In this document: positions 1 through 6,155 of the stretch, piece after piece
Layout: each line of letters begins with the position of its first letter
Numbering within the stretch: the stretch's first letter is position 1
Position numbers and translations under genes: made by a program
Assembly: GCA_002366595.1 (NCBI GenBank)
Contig: DFBK01000096.1
Span: forward strand, 1 to 8,818
Direction: 5' to 3'
DNA length: 8,818 bases
DNA from: Anaerolineales bacterium UBA3082
GTDB lineage: Bacteria; Chloroflexota; Anaerolineae; UBA7937
Notes under the pieces: generated by a model
What the model saw: only the letters and a program-made list of their open reading frames with translations
The model's database searches: none
Told to the model about the DNA's origin: nothing

Positions 1-1614
1 GTTCACCGCGTCGCCTGGCACCCAGAAGGGGTTCCCCACGCCGGTGAACCCCACTTCCTTCCATGCCGGATCGGGGACGAGCCCCTCTGCCTCGTCCACC
101 TCTATGCCCGTCAGTTCGCCAAAGCCCAATTTGTGTCCGAAATTGGGAAGTAACCAAGGGTCTATATTATTTAGGCGGAACCCCATCTCGAAGAAGAAGA
201 CATCGCAGGAGCGGATGATAGCCCAGCGAAAATCCATATCCCCATGAGAGGCCCAATCGGTCTTCCTCAAGTTGGGGCCCTGCCAGACGCCGGTGCAATG
301 GATGGTGGTTGAAGGGTCGAAGCCCGCTCCCTCCAGAGCCGCCGTGGCGGTCACTATCTTGAAGACGGAGCCCGTGGGATAGGCTCCCTGGGTGGCCCTG
401 TTGAGCAAAGGTCGTCCGGGGTCCCCTAGGAGAGCCTGCCATTCGCTGGCTTCCAACCCCTGAACCAGGGGGTTGAGGTCGAAGGTGGGATGGCTTACCA
501 GGGCCAGAATCTCCCCGCTATGGGGGTCCAAAGCCACGATAGCCCCGGTTTTATCGCCTAATACTTCCTCCGCCACCCTCTGCAGATCTAGATCTATCGT
601 GGTGTGGATGCTGCGGCTGGGACGGGCGAGGTATTCCCTGATCACCTCTACCACCTCCCCTTGAGGGGTGACGACGGAGAGAACCCCTCCCATCCGGCCA
701 GCCAGGTATCCCTCTCCCCACTGCTCCAGGCCGGCCTTGCCCACCCTGTCGCCATCCCGATACCCTTCATCGGAGAGCGAGGCCAACTCCTCTTGATCGA
801 TCTCCCCCACATACCCCACGATATGGGAAGCCACGGTCCCCTGGGGATAGGTCCTTATCGGCTTCTCTCGCAGAGATACCCCAGCCAAGGAAGAGAGGGT
901 TTCCCTATGCTCTATACTCTCCTCGAAGGTGATCTCCCCGATGGGTACCCACCAGTGGGGCTGTATGCCCACAGTGTGATACTTTTCGCTTATCTCCCCC
1001 TGGCTCATCCCCAGGATGCGACTCAACTCCGAAAGGAGCCGGGGCTCATCTTGGATTTGGCCTGGTATTACCCCCACCATTACTAGAGCCCCTTCGATGG
1101 CCAACGGCTCTCCGTTCCGGGCATAGATGTTGGCCCTGGCGGGGACTTCCCTTTCTAGATAGACCAAATTCTCATCGCTCAGATTAGGGAAGATAAGAGA
1201 CGGCGACCACACCACTTTCCACCCCTCTTCCCAAACGAGAGGCAAGGTGTTCTCCACCAGAAACTCGCCCAAGAGAACCGTGCGCAGCGTTACTATGAAC
1301 CTAGCCTCCGCCTTCTCGCCCTTCTCTTCGACCCCCGTGACTTCGACGGAGAGGGAAGTGACTGTGCTCTCTTCTGTGACCCTCTGGTACCGCTCTATGA
1401 ACTTCTCCTCGCTGACGGTCGCCTTTGAAGGCGAGGAGAGAAAGCCGTACATGGAGGTGTAGGCCCTTTCCTCCCAGGCGGCAAGGAACGCCTCGGCGAC
1501 GGGGAGGGAGGAGGGCTTGAGAGGCGTGGGGTTGGGAGTAGCCTCTGGGGTGGAAGAGCCTTGGCAAGATACCGCTAGGACCAAAAGGGTGGCCAAAAGA
1601 AGCAGGCGTTTCAT
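1..1614 (-). CDS. Class B penicillin-binding protein, MecA/PbpC-like (C-terminus outside window)
   Basis: This is a D,D-transpeptidase that cross-links peptidoglycan outside the membrane. From the ATG at 1614 the frame stays open for 538 codons to the window edge. Residues 1-17 form a hydrophobic signal ending in a lipobox-like LAVSC, so a lipoprotein anchor at Cys17 is likely. Residues about 37-140 look like the NTF2-like MecA N-terminal domain, with a GWKVVW strand before IFPNL. Residues about 155-330 are the PBP dimer domain (ARANIYARNGEPLA; GKAGLEQWGEGYL). The transpeptidase domain starts near 350, with TTIDLDLQ just before it. The catalytic motif is Ser416-V-F-Lys419 and the second motif is Ser469-C-Asp471; the KTG motif should lie beyond position 1. 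The order matches the low-affinity group of Staphylococcus PBP2a, Enterococcus PBP5 and Bacillus PbpC. That is a family resemblance and does not show resistance. The gene follows the Roadblock gene by 83 bp and has its own promoter. Confidence 0.93.
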   Translation of the reverse strand, partial: MKRLLLLATLLVLAVSCQGSSTPEATPNPTPLKPSSLPVAEAFLAAWEERAYTSMYGFLSSPSKATVSEEKFIERYQRVTEESTVTSLSVEVTGVEEKGEKAEARFIVTLRTVLLGEFLVENTLPLVWEEGWKVVWSPSLIFPNLSDENLVYLEREVPARANIYARNGEPLAIEGALVMVGVIPGQIQDEPRLLSELSRILGMSQGEISEKYHTVGIQPHWWVPIGEITFEESIEHRETLSSLAGVSLREKPIRTYPQGTVASHIVGYVGEIDQEELASLSDEGYRDGDRVGKAGLEQWGEGYLAGRMGGVLSVVTPQGEVVEVIREYLARPSRSIHTTIDLDLQRVAEEVLGDKTGAIVALDPHSGEILALVSHPTFDLNPLVQGLEASEWQALLGDPGRPLLNRATQGAYPTGSVFKIVTATAALEGAGFDPSTTIHCTGVWQGPNLRKTDWASHGDMDFRWAIIRSCDVFFFEMGFRLNNIDPWLLPNFGHKLGFGELTGIEVDEAEGLVPDPAWKEVGFTGVGNPFWVPGDAVN

Positions 1615-1623
1615 TTCTGGCCT

Positions 1624-1653
1624 ATTATACCAGGTAAAGGCGGCGCAAGTAAA
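1624..1653 (-). promoter_or_regulatory. Extended -10 promoter of the PBP gene, nearly leaderless
   Basis: On the minus strand there is a perfect TATAAT (1629-1624) preceded by TG one base away, which is an extended -10. A TTTACT -35 box (1653-1648) sits 18 bp upstream. Initiation about seven bases past the -10 would fall at 1617-1618, only 3-4 bases before the ATG at 1614. No Shine-Dalgarno sequence is present in that gap, so a leaderless or almost leaderless mRNA is predicted. Confidence 0.7.
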
Positions 1654-1681
1654 GATTCCGACTAGCGGTCGGGATCTTTAC
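1649..1681. repeat. Inverted repeat overlapping the PBP -35 box
   Basis: Two 14-bp arms (1649-1662 and 1668-1681) match at 13 of 14 positions around a 5-base loop (1663-1667). The repeat lies between the stop of the Roadblock gene and the PBP start, and the TTTACT -35 hexamer is partly inside one arm. It could be a terminator for the upstream operon, although no T tract follows on the minus strand. It could also be an operator over the PBP promoter, or a dispersed palindromic repeat. The sequence does not decide between these. Confidence 0.6.
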
Positions 1682-1697
1682 CCTGTGGCCCAATTGA

Positions 1698-2075
1698 CTA
1701 ACTATGCCAAGCCTGGCTGATCTCTCGAATGGCGCTATTGGTAGCCCGGCGGTAATAGCCGTTACGGGGAACAACCACACCCAATACGAACTCTTCCCCG
1801 CTGGTGGTGAAATAGCGACATACCAAGCGGATGCGGTCATCGGCCAGGACGGAGACCTCATCTAACTGACCTAGGCCAACCCTGGACTGGGTCTCTCCCG
1901 CCACGCTGGCCAAGACCGCTACCATAGCCGCAATGGTCTGGAAATCATAATCGGAGGGGATGCTAGCGATAGGTAAGCCGTCACCACTAGCCAGGACCGA
2001 GGCTTCGAAACCCCCAGCCTCGTTCATCCGATGCAGAACCTCCTCAAAAACTGTTTGGGGCTGCTCCTTCTCCAC
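1698..2075 (-). CDS. Roadblock/LC7 domain protein (MglB-like)
   Basis: This 125-residue protein has the size and pattern of a single Roadblock/LC7 domain. An N-terminal helix (VFEEVLHRMNEAGGFEASV) leads into a strand-turn with LASGDGLPIAS, a central helix (TIAAMVAVLASVAGETQ) and C-terminal strands (VCRYFTTSGEEFVLGVVVP). Proteins of this family, such as MglB, dimerise and regulate Ras-like MglA GTPases, usually as GTPase-activating partners. The start is GTG at 2075 with a strong GGAGGGAG site about 7 bases upstream. The gene begins 15 bp after the end of the MglA-like frame, which is typical MglA/MglB pairing. Unlike its neighbours it shows no sign of damage. Its partner is broken, so it may now serve the receiver-Roadblock protein or an MglA encoded elsewhere. 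Confidence 0.85.
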   Translation of the reverse strand: MEKEQPQTVFEEVLHRMNEAGGFEASVLASGDGLPIASIPSDYDFQTIAAMVAVLASVAGETQSRVGLGQLDEVSVLADDRIRLVCRYFTTSGEEFVLGVVVPRNGYYRRATNSAIREISQAWHS

Positions 2076-2090
2076 GCCTCTCCCTCCAAC

Positions 2091-2675
2091 TTAGATCTGG
2101 GCCACCACCAGGTTGATGGCCGCCTTCAAGATGTCAATCGCCCCTTGGCCGCAGATGGCAACCGCTTCGAACTGAGAGCCTCCGTCCCTGGCTAGATAGG
2201 AGCGCAGGACCTCAACTGGAATAACGTCCGCCAGATCCCGTTTGTTGAACTGGAGGACCAAAGGGATGTCAAAAGGATTATACCCTAATTCTCGCAGATT
2301 TTCCTCCAGGTTTCACATCGTCTCTATGTTAGCCCTCAACTTGCCAGCTTGGGAATCGGCTACATAGATCACCCCATCGACGCCCTGTAGGACCAACTTG
2401 CGGCTGGCGACATAGATCCCTTGGCTGGGCATGGTATGGAGGTTGAATTTGGGCTTGAAACCTTTTATCTGCCCCATCTCCATGAAATCGAGGTGAATGG
2501 TTCGGTCCTCCTTGGTCTTCAAAGAGACTAATTCGCCTCTCAAGCGAGGATCGACCCTGGAATGGATATATTCTAGGTCGGTGGTCTTACCGCTGAGAGG
2601 CGGACGATAATATACGATCTTCAGGTTGAGGTCCTGTGACTTCCAGTTGATAGACAGGCTAGTCCCAGGCTTCAA
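2091..2675 (-). pseudogene. MglA-type Ras-like GTPase with an in-frame stop and altered nucleotide-binding motifs
   Basis: Read through, the frame encodes about 194 residues, the usual MglA length. It is cut at codon 121 by a TGA (2315-2313), right after VADSQAGKLRANIETM; the following 73 codons continue the family in the same frame (NLEENLRELG, LQFNKRDL) to the TAA at 2093-2091. Other departures are visible. The P-loop reads YYRPPLSGKTT where the family has YYGP(A/G)LSGKTT, so the first Gly is Arg. The G3 motif reads TMPSQ instead of TVPGQ. The natural start (M-S-x-I-N-x-K) appears as CTG at 2657, leaving TTG at 2675 as the nearest usable start with a weak ribosome site. The G4 motif NKRD is intact. 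TGA ends other genes here, so it is a real stop. The best reading is a pseudogene or a sequence-error-affected GTPase; a truncated 120-residue product is possible. Confidence 0.85.
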
Positions 2676-2692
2676 AGGCCTGATCCAGTTGG

Positions 2693-4033
2693 TTACTCCC
2701 CTACAGTGGCATCTTTCTCTTCCTCAGAATTATCGCTAGAAGGCAGGAAGATATTATCGCTCACCAGCCCCCTCGCTTTAGCCTCCTCAAAACTAAGGGG
2801 AAGATCTCCTTCCTCTGAAGGAAGCGGCTGGTCGCCCGACGCCTCCCCGAATGTGTTATCCAATTCGCTTCTCAGGGAGGTGCCAACCCCCTCTCCCAGC
2901 GCCTCTCTGGCCTCGATCTCCTCCTGGGCCATGATGCCCAACAGTTTCTTAATGGCCCGTTTGGCGTATAGCCACACCATGCCTACCCTACTGGAGCCGA
3001 CTTGCCTATCGCAGAGGATGACTAAAAAGAAATTGCCCCCCACGTTGGAGGAGTATGTATCGTACCGTTCCCCTTCGTGGAAGTTGAGGTTGAAAGAGTG
3101 GCTTTCTCCCAGTTGCCGAGCCATCTCGAAGGTGGTGGCGTAGCCCCCAGCCAGGAGGGAAACGAGGGTAGCGGTATCTAACCCCGTCGTCACCCCTACT
3201 TCGGCCACAAGTTCACCGAAGATATTAGCCAAAAGGACGCATTGAGCACCCACCTCGAAACGCAGGTCAGAGAGGCAGTTGTAGATGGCCTCGAAACGGT
3301 GAGGAGAGAGGGTAGAGATTACCTTCCCTCTTGCCCCAGGCGTCGTCTCCACGGTCTCAGAAACCGATTGCTCCCTCTCCTTAACTTCCTCGGAGAGCGG
3401 TGGTTTCCTTACCTCAAGGGTACTGGCCAGGATCGCTTGCTCCGGTTCCTCCGAGACGGGGGGCGTCACCTCTTCATGGGGTTCGGGCTCCCAAAAAGCA
3501 GTGGCCTCCTTTCCTTCGGATGCTGAGGCATCCTCAGGATGCCGAACGCAGGAGAAGTCAAATCTCTCCTCCGCCGGGGACTCGAAGGTCCTCTGGTCTC
3601 TCTCCATGGTCTCCTCTGGAAAGACCCCATCTCCCAGGGCTATTTGCACCCTCTCTATGAGCCGGTCGACGGGGAAAGGTTTGGTGAGGTATTCGTAGAC
3701 CTGAAGAAGATGGGCGCGAGCCTCGAGTTCGGGGAAGCCGTTGGCGGTCATGAGGATGGATAAGGTGTCGGGGCTTCTCCCCCTCACTCTCCGAATCAAC
3801 TCCAGCCCATCGATCCCCGGTATCTTGAAGCCGGTTATGAGGAGGTCGAAGCGAGAGCGGTCCATCGCCTCAAGCGCCTCCTCCCCACATCCAGCGGTCA
3901 CCACCTGATAACCCAAGCCCAGGTTCTCCAGGCTCACCCGCAGGAAGTAGACCAACCTCTCTTCATCATCGACGATCAGGATTCGCTTGCCGATGGCCCC
4001 CTCGTTGGCGAATCTCGGCTCTTGCGAACTCAT
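2693..4033 (-). CDS. Receiver-Roadblock fusion protein lacking the phosphoacceptor Asp
   Basis: This is a 446-residue protein. Residues 16-135 form a CheY-like receiver: acidic pocket Asp22-Asp23-Glu24, Thr96 in ILMTAN and Lys118 in LTKPF are all kept. At the phosphorylation position, four residues before Pro72, it reads LLITGFKIPG, so Gly68 (GGC) replaces Asp. Residues about 137-240 are an acidic, proline-rich linker. Residues about 245-370 look like a Roadblock/LC7 domain (LRFEVGAQCVLLANIFGELVAE, then a helix and FFLVILCD). An acidic tail closes the protein. There is no DNA-binding domain, so it probably acts through protein contacts, perhaps with MglA/MglB-type partners encoded just downstream. 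The ATG at 4033 has AGGGAAAAGAG directly before it. It is the first gene of the minus-strand operon; the MglA-like start follows within about 20 bp of its TAA. Phosphorylation-independent signalling is inferred. Confidence 0.85.
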   Translation of the reverse strand: MSSQEPRFANEGAIGKRILIVDDEERLVYFLRVSLENLGLGYQVVTAGCGEEALEAMDRSRFDLLITGFKIPGIDGLELIRRVRGRSPDTLSILMTANGFPELEARAHLLQVYEYLTKPFPVDRLIERVQIALGDGVFPEETMERDQRTFESPAEERFDFSCVRHPEDASASEGKEATAFWEPEPHEEVTPPVSEEPEQAILASTLEVRKPPLSEEVKEREQSVSETVETTPGARGKVISTLSPHRFEAIYNCLSDLRFEVGAQCVLLANIFGELVAEVGVTTGLDTATLVSLLAGGYATTFEMARQLGESHSFNLNFHEGERYDTYSSNVGGNFFLVILCDRQVGSSRVGMVWLYAKRAIKKLLGIMAQEEIEAREALGEGVGTSLRSELDNTFGEASGDQPLPSEEGDLPLSFEEAKARGLVSDNIFLPSSDNSEEEKDATVGE

Positions 4034-4077
4034 CTCTTTTCCCTACATAACCCCATGAAGCGTTAAGATACATTATT

Positions 4078-4106
4078 AAAGTAACATAACCGAAAGTGGC
4101 AGTCAA
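4078..4106 (-). promoter_or_regulatory. Possible promoter of the receiver/MglA/Roadblock operon
   Basis: On the minus strand TTGACT (4106-4101, five of six to consensus) is followed 17 bp later by TACTTT (4083-4078), which is only a weak -10. The surrounding 4034-4140 stretch is the most AT-rich in the window and lies before the first gene, so a promoter is expected here. The exact boxes are uncertain. Confidence 0.3.
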
Positions 4107-4198
4107 TGACCCAAAAGGACTATCTGGGCTAATTTAAGATTTACCATTGACAGGGATGGGAACCGCATTCTCCATAATGGCAGAGAACCCCCATTTGC

Positions 4199-4227
4199 TT
4201 GTGCAAGCGACCCACTTGTGCTATACT
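4199..4227 (+). promoter_or_regulatory. Promoter of tatA
   Basis: TATACT (4222-4227) is preceded by TGC, making an extended -10, with TTGTGC (4199-4204) 17 bp upstream as a weak -35. Initiation near 4234 gives a leader of about 67 bases. A perfect TTGACA at 4147-4152 with CATAAT at 4173-4178 is an alternative, but its 20-bp spacing is poor. Confidence 0.55.
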
Positions 4228-4300
4228 TGATTATAGAGTGTTCTTGCTCCTTTGCTACGATCAAGCAGCAGATGACAATGAATAGAGTGGAGGAGATACC

Positions 4301-4504
4301 ATGCCAAACTTAGGCCCCCCAGAACTGATTATCATCCTGATAATCGTTATCATAATCTTCGGTGTGGGGAGGCTCCCTGAGGTGGGCGGGGCCTTGGGCA
4401 AGGCCATTAGGGAGTTCCGCCAGTCCTCGGAGGGGCTGGACGAAGAGAAGAAGAGCGAAGAGGAGAAATCCTTACAGGATCCCGAGGGAAAGGAAGAAGC
4501 CTAA
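4301..4504 (+). CDS. tatA: Twin-arginine translocase subunit TatA
   Basis: This 67-residue protein has the full TatA/E layout. A short N-terminus ending in GPPEL leads into one membrane helix at about 8-20 (IIILIIVIIIFG). The conserved FG hinge and RLPEVG turn follow at about 20-28, then an amphipathic helix (GALGKAIREFRQS) and a charged, Glu/Lys-rich tail. TatA oligomers form the pore of the Tat pathway, which exports folded proteins across the cytoplasmic membrane together with TatC. The ATG is preceded by GGAGGAG with a 5-base gap, a strong ribosome site. No tatC or tatB lies nearby, so this is a single-gene unit between its own promoter and terminator. TatA and TatE cannot be told apart from sequence alone. 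Confidence 0.95.
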   Translation: MPNLGPPELIIILIIVIIIFGVGRLPEVGGALGKAIREFRQSSEGLDEEKKSEEEKSLQDPEGKEEA

Positions 4505-4531
4505 CTAGACAATACGCGCTCTCGTTAGGCT
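4498..4531 (+). repeat. Inverted repeat spanning the tatA stop codon
   Basis: Perfect 8-bp arms AGCCTAAC (4498-4505) and GTTAGGCT (4524-4531) surround 18 bases and include the TAA stop. There is no T tract after it, so it is not a classical terminator. It may protect the 3' end of the tatA mRNA, or be chance. Confidence 0.4.
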
Positions 4532-4614
4532 CCCGTGCAACTGGTGCCCCTAGAGCGGTTGTAGACCTTTCCACCTATACTGTGGAGTTCACTTGGCGCA
4601 CCTAGATTGTATGT

Positions 4615-4650
4615 GCGAGGGGACTATCAAGCCCCCTCGCTTTGTCTTTT
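4615..4650 (+). terminator. Rho-independent terminator of tatA
   Basis: A perfect 8-bp GC-rich stem (GCGAGGGG 4615-4622, CCCCTCGC 4633-4640) with a 10-base loop is followed at once by TTTGTCTTTT. It lies about 110 bases past the tatA stop and before the next promoter, as expected for the end of the tatA unit. Confidence 0.8.
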
Positions 4651-4715
4651 GGATGCCCCTCCTTCAAAACCCTGAAGAAGTGGTCACGATGTCTTGGCTC
4701 ACCTACGGATTAGCG

Positions 4716-4744
4716 TTGACACCCCCAGAAGGCAGGCTTAGAAT
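4716..4744 (+). promoter_or_regulatory. Strong sigma70-type promoter for the gene at 4934
   Basis: A perfect TTGACA (4716-4721) and TAGAAT (4739-4744, five of six) are separated by the ideal 17 bp. Initiation near 4751 leaves about 183 bases before the ATG at 4934. The tatA terminator lies just upstream, so this starts a separate unit. Confidence 0.7.
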
Positions 4745-4750
4745 GGTCGC

Positions 4751-4933
4751 GGGGAGAGCAGCCGATTTGATGGCCTCGCAGCGGGTAAGTGGGCGAGGTT
4801 TCCGGAGGGCAAATCTAAGAGAAGAGACGCGGTATGGCCGGGAACCCTGCATGACATTAGGTAGCCTTGTCCGGACTCATGATCTGCGTAGAGCAGCATC
4901 ATCTGGGTGCATAACTGGGAGGGGATAAATGTC
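4751..4933 (+). other. Long structured leader upstream of the uncharacterised gene
   Basis: This stretch between the predicted start site and the gene holds two good RNA structures. The first is nested: GATTTG (4764-4769) pairs with CAAATC (4810-4815), and inside it CCTCGC (4774-4779) pairs with GCGAGG (4793-4798). The second is a 9-bp stem with one bulged C: ATGATCTGC (4879-4887), loop 4888-4892, then GCAG and ATCAT (4893-4902). It ends 14 bases before the ribosome site GGGAGGGG (4917-4924). No known riboswitch class was recognised. A 52-codon Arg-rich frame (4770-4928) also crosses the leader but has no good ribosome site. Confidence 0.45.
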
Positions 4934-5866
4934 ATGAGCAAGGAGATATCGTGGCCTTTTGTGCCCGATGTGAGTTCAGGTGGCAATGGAGAGCGGAGTG
5001 ACGATGAACTGCTGGCTGAGCTCCTAAGCCATCTAGCACTAAAGTGGGTTCGTGGGTATAACAATACACCCCTGGATGAACTGGGTGGATTGACGCCGCT
5101 GCAGGCCCACCAATTGATGTACACAGAGGTCGATGATCCAGCCTGCCTGCTGCAGTTTGCCGATGACCTCAGCGAAGAAGAGGTGCTTTCCAGCCGTTTC
5201 TTTCGCAATGCTCGGCTCTTCCTCACCACTGTGGACGAGATAGGGGGGGTAAAGGCTACCCAAGCGGGCAACCTACGACGAAAGTTCGTGGCAGCGATCT
5301 TCCCTCGTTTAGAGATGGAGGAGTGGAAGCGGCAATTCATTGAGCAATACAAGGTGATCAACGAGGGTGATTTATGGCCCCTACATGAGGCCCGTGTGGT
5401 CTGTGAAGTAGGGGGATTACTGTCCAAGCGGAAAGGGAGGTTTCGGCTCACAAAGAAAGCCAAAGGGTTGTTGGCTGGTCCCTCAGAGGCTTTGTACCGC
5501 CATCTCTTTTACACCTACTTTTACCGGTACAACATCGCCTATCGGTGGGGAGGGAGAGAGTACCCTGAGATTCAGGCCTTTGCCAATTTTGGCCTCTATC
5601 GGCTTGGCCAGCTCTGCCAGCAGTGGCAATCGCCAAAGCGGATCACCGAGGAGATCTACGTTAAGGGGCTGCTCATGGAGGGAGAAGAGGGCCCTGAACC
5701 GTACCTGGACCTGGAGTGGGCGGTTGAAACTACATTCCTGCGCCCATTGACGGAGTTTGGGCTGCTAGAACAACGGTGTGAGAAACCCGCCCTGATCCTG
5801 ATGGATCACCGATACCGAGTGACGGGGTTGTTCGATCGCTTCTTGATTTTCGAGTGGCAGTTCTAA
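4934..5866 (+). CDS. Uncharacterised protein, 310 residues
   Basis: The protein is mostly helical and soluble, with no signal peptide or membrane segment seen. Near the N-terminus is a motif NNTPLDELGGLTPLQAHQL, followed by an acidic stretch (DDLSEEEV). The middle (LWPLHEARVVCEVGGLLSKRKGRFRLTKKAKGLLAG, given here only as a landmark in two parts: LWPLHEARVVCEVGGLL and RFRLTKKAKGLL) resembles a winged-helix-like helix, strand and wing. After it come an aromatic run (LYRHLFYTYFYRYNIAYRW) and a second winged-helix-like C-terminus. I do not recognise the family with certainty; similar 'GLTP-Q-H-L' motifs occur in conserved hypothetical proteins of many bacteria. The ATG at 4934 is preferred to the GTG at 4907, because GGGAGGGG lies 9 bases before it and the GTG has no such site. 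It has its own promoter and long leader, and is followed by a decayed insertion sequence. Confidence 0.8.
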   Translation: MSKEISWPFVPDVSSGGNGERSDDELLAELLSHLALKWVRGYNNTPLDELGGLTPLQAHQLMYTEVDDPACLLQFADDLSEEEVLSSRFFRNARLFLTTVDEIGGVKATQAGNLRRKFVAAIFPRLEMEEWKRQFIEQYKVINEGDLWPLHEARVVCEVGGLLSKRKGRFRLTKKAKGLLAGPSEALYRHLFYTYFYRYNIAYRWGGREYPEIQAFANFGLYRLGQLCQQWQSPKRITEEIYVKGLLMEGEEGPEPYLDLEWAVETTFLRPLTEFGLLEQRCEKPALILMDHRYRVTGLFDRFLIFEWQF

Positions 5867-5997
5867 GTGCTCTGCGATTCAAGATCGCCCTTGAGAGGGG
5901 TCGTGTCGTCGTTGCCATCGGCCTCATTGTGGATTTCCAAGCCTCAGTAGATGCTGGTGTGTTTGATTTCACAACGGGAATGATTTCAGGGTACTGA
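5854..5997 (+). CDS. Possible short ORF or gene remnant, 47 residues
   Basis: A frame starting GTG at 5854 overlaps the end of the previous gene by 13 bp and runs to TGA at 5995-5997. Its translation (FKIALERGRVVVAIGLIVDF in the middle, then QASVDAGVFDFTTGMISGY) looks more protein-like than other frames here. There is no clear ribosome site, and the frame is closed upstream by a TGA at 5779. It could be the tail of a lost gene cut by rearrangement near the insertion sequence. It may equally be chance. Confidence 0.2.
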   Translation: MAVLSALRFKIALERGRVVVAIGLIVDFQASVDAGVFDFTTGMISGY

Positions 5998-6044
5998 GAA
6001 TAGACACCCTCCGAAGCGTATCGCGGCCATCACGTCCGCTGGTT
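5998..6044. other. Short spacer before the insertion sequence
   Basis: I see nothing definite here. It is the left flank of the IS200/IS605-like element, whose exact boundary near 6045 cannot be fixed without an empty-site comparison. Confidence 0.3.
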
Positions 6045-6051
6045 TCATGAA

Positions 6052-6119
6052 AGCCTCCCGCTGGATACCCCCCCAGCAAGCTGGGGGGAGGAAGCGGGCT
6101 CGCCGGAGGCGAGAACCCG
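6052..6119 (+). repeat. Left-end hairpins of the IS200/IS605-like element
   Basis: Stem one is CCCCCCAG (6069-6076) with CTGGGGGG (6081-6088) around the loop CAAG. It is enclosed by an outer imperfect pairing of AGCCTCCCGCT (6052-6062) with AGCGGGCT (6093-6100). Stem two is CTCGCC (6099-6104) with GGCGAG (6108-6113), extended by CGGG (6095-6098) with CCCG (6116-6119). The folds overlap and so are alternatives. IS200/IS605 transposases recognise such hairpins in single-stranded DNA. Confidence 0.7.
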
Positions 6120-6155
6120 GTTGCACTTTCAAGCAAAGTACTGTAGAAGTAAGAC

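Noticed and set aside
604..1086. 160-residue plus-strand frame
   Set aside because: It is antisense to the dimer domain of the PBP, which has clear family motifs, and its translation is low-complexity Pro/Leu/Ser-rich.
2313..2315. TGA as selenocysteine or recoded sense codon
   Set aside because: The family has a charged or polar residue here and not Cys, no SECIS-like hairpin was seen right after it, and TGA ends the RFAP synthase and DUF447 genes in this window.
2706..3763. Several plus-strand frames of 74-145 residues
   Set aside because: They lie opposite the receiver-Roadblock gene and have no ribosome sites or recognisable motifs.
4593..4928. 111-residue plus-strand frame between tatA and the unknown gene
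   Set aside because: It runs across the tatA terminator and the downstream promoter and has no ribosome site or family resemblance.
4738..5463. 241-residue minus-strand frame
   Set aside because: It is antisense to the gene at 4934 and rich in Ser/Arg/Pro, as expected of a shadow frame.
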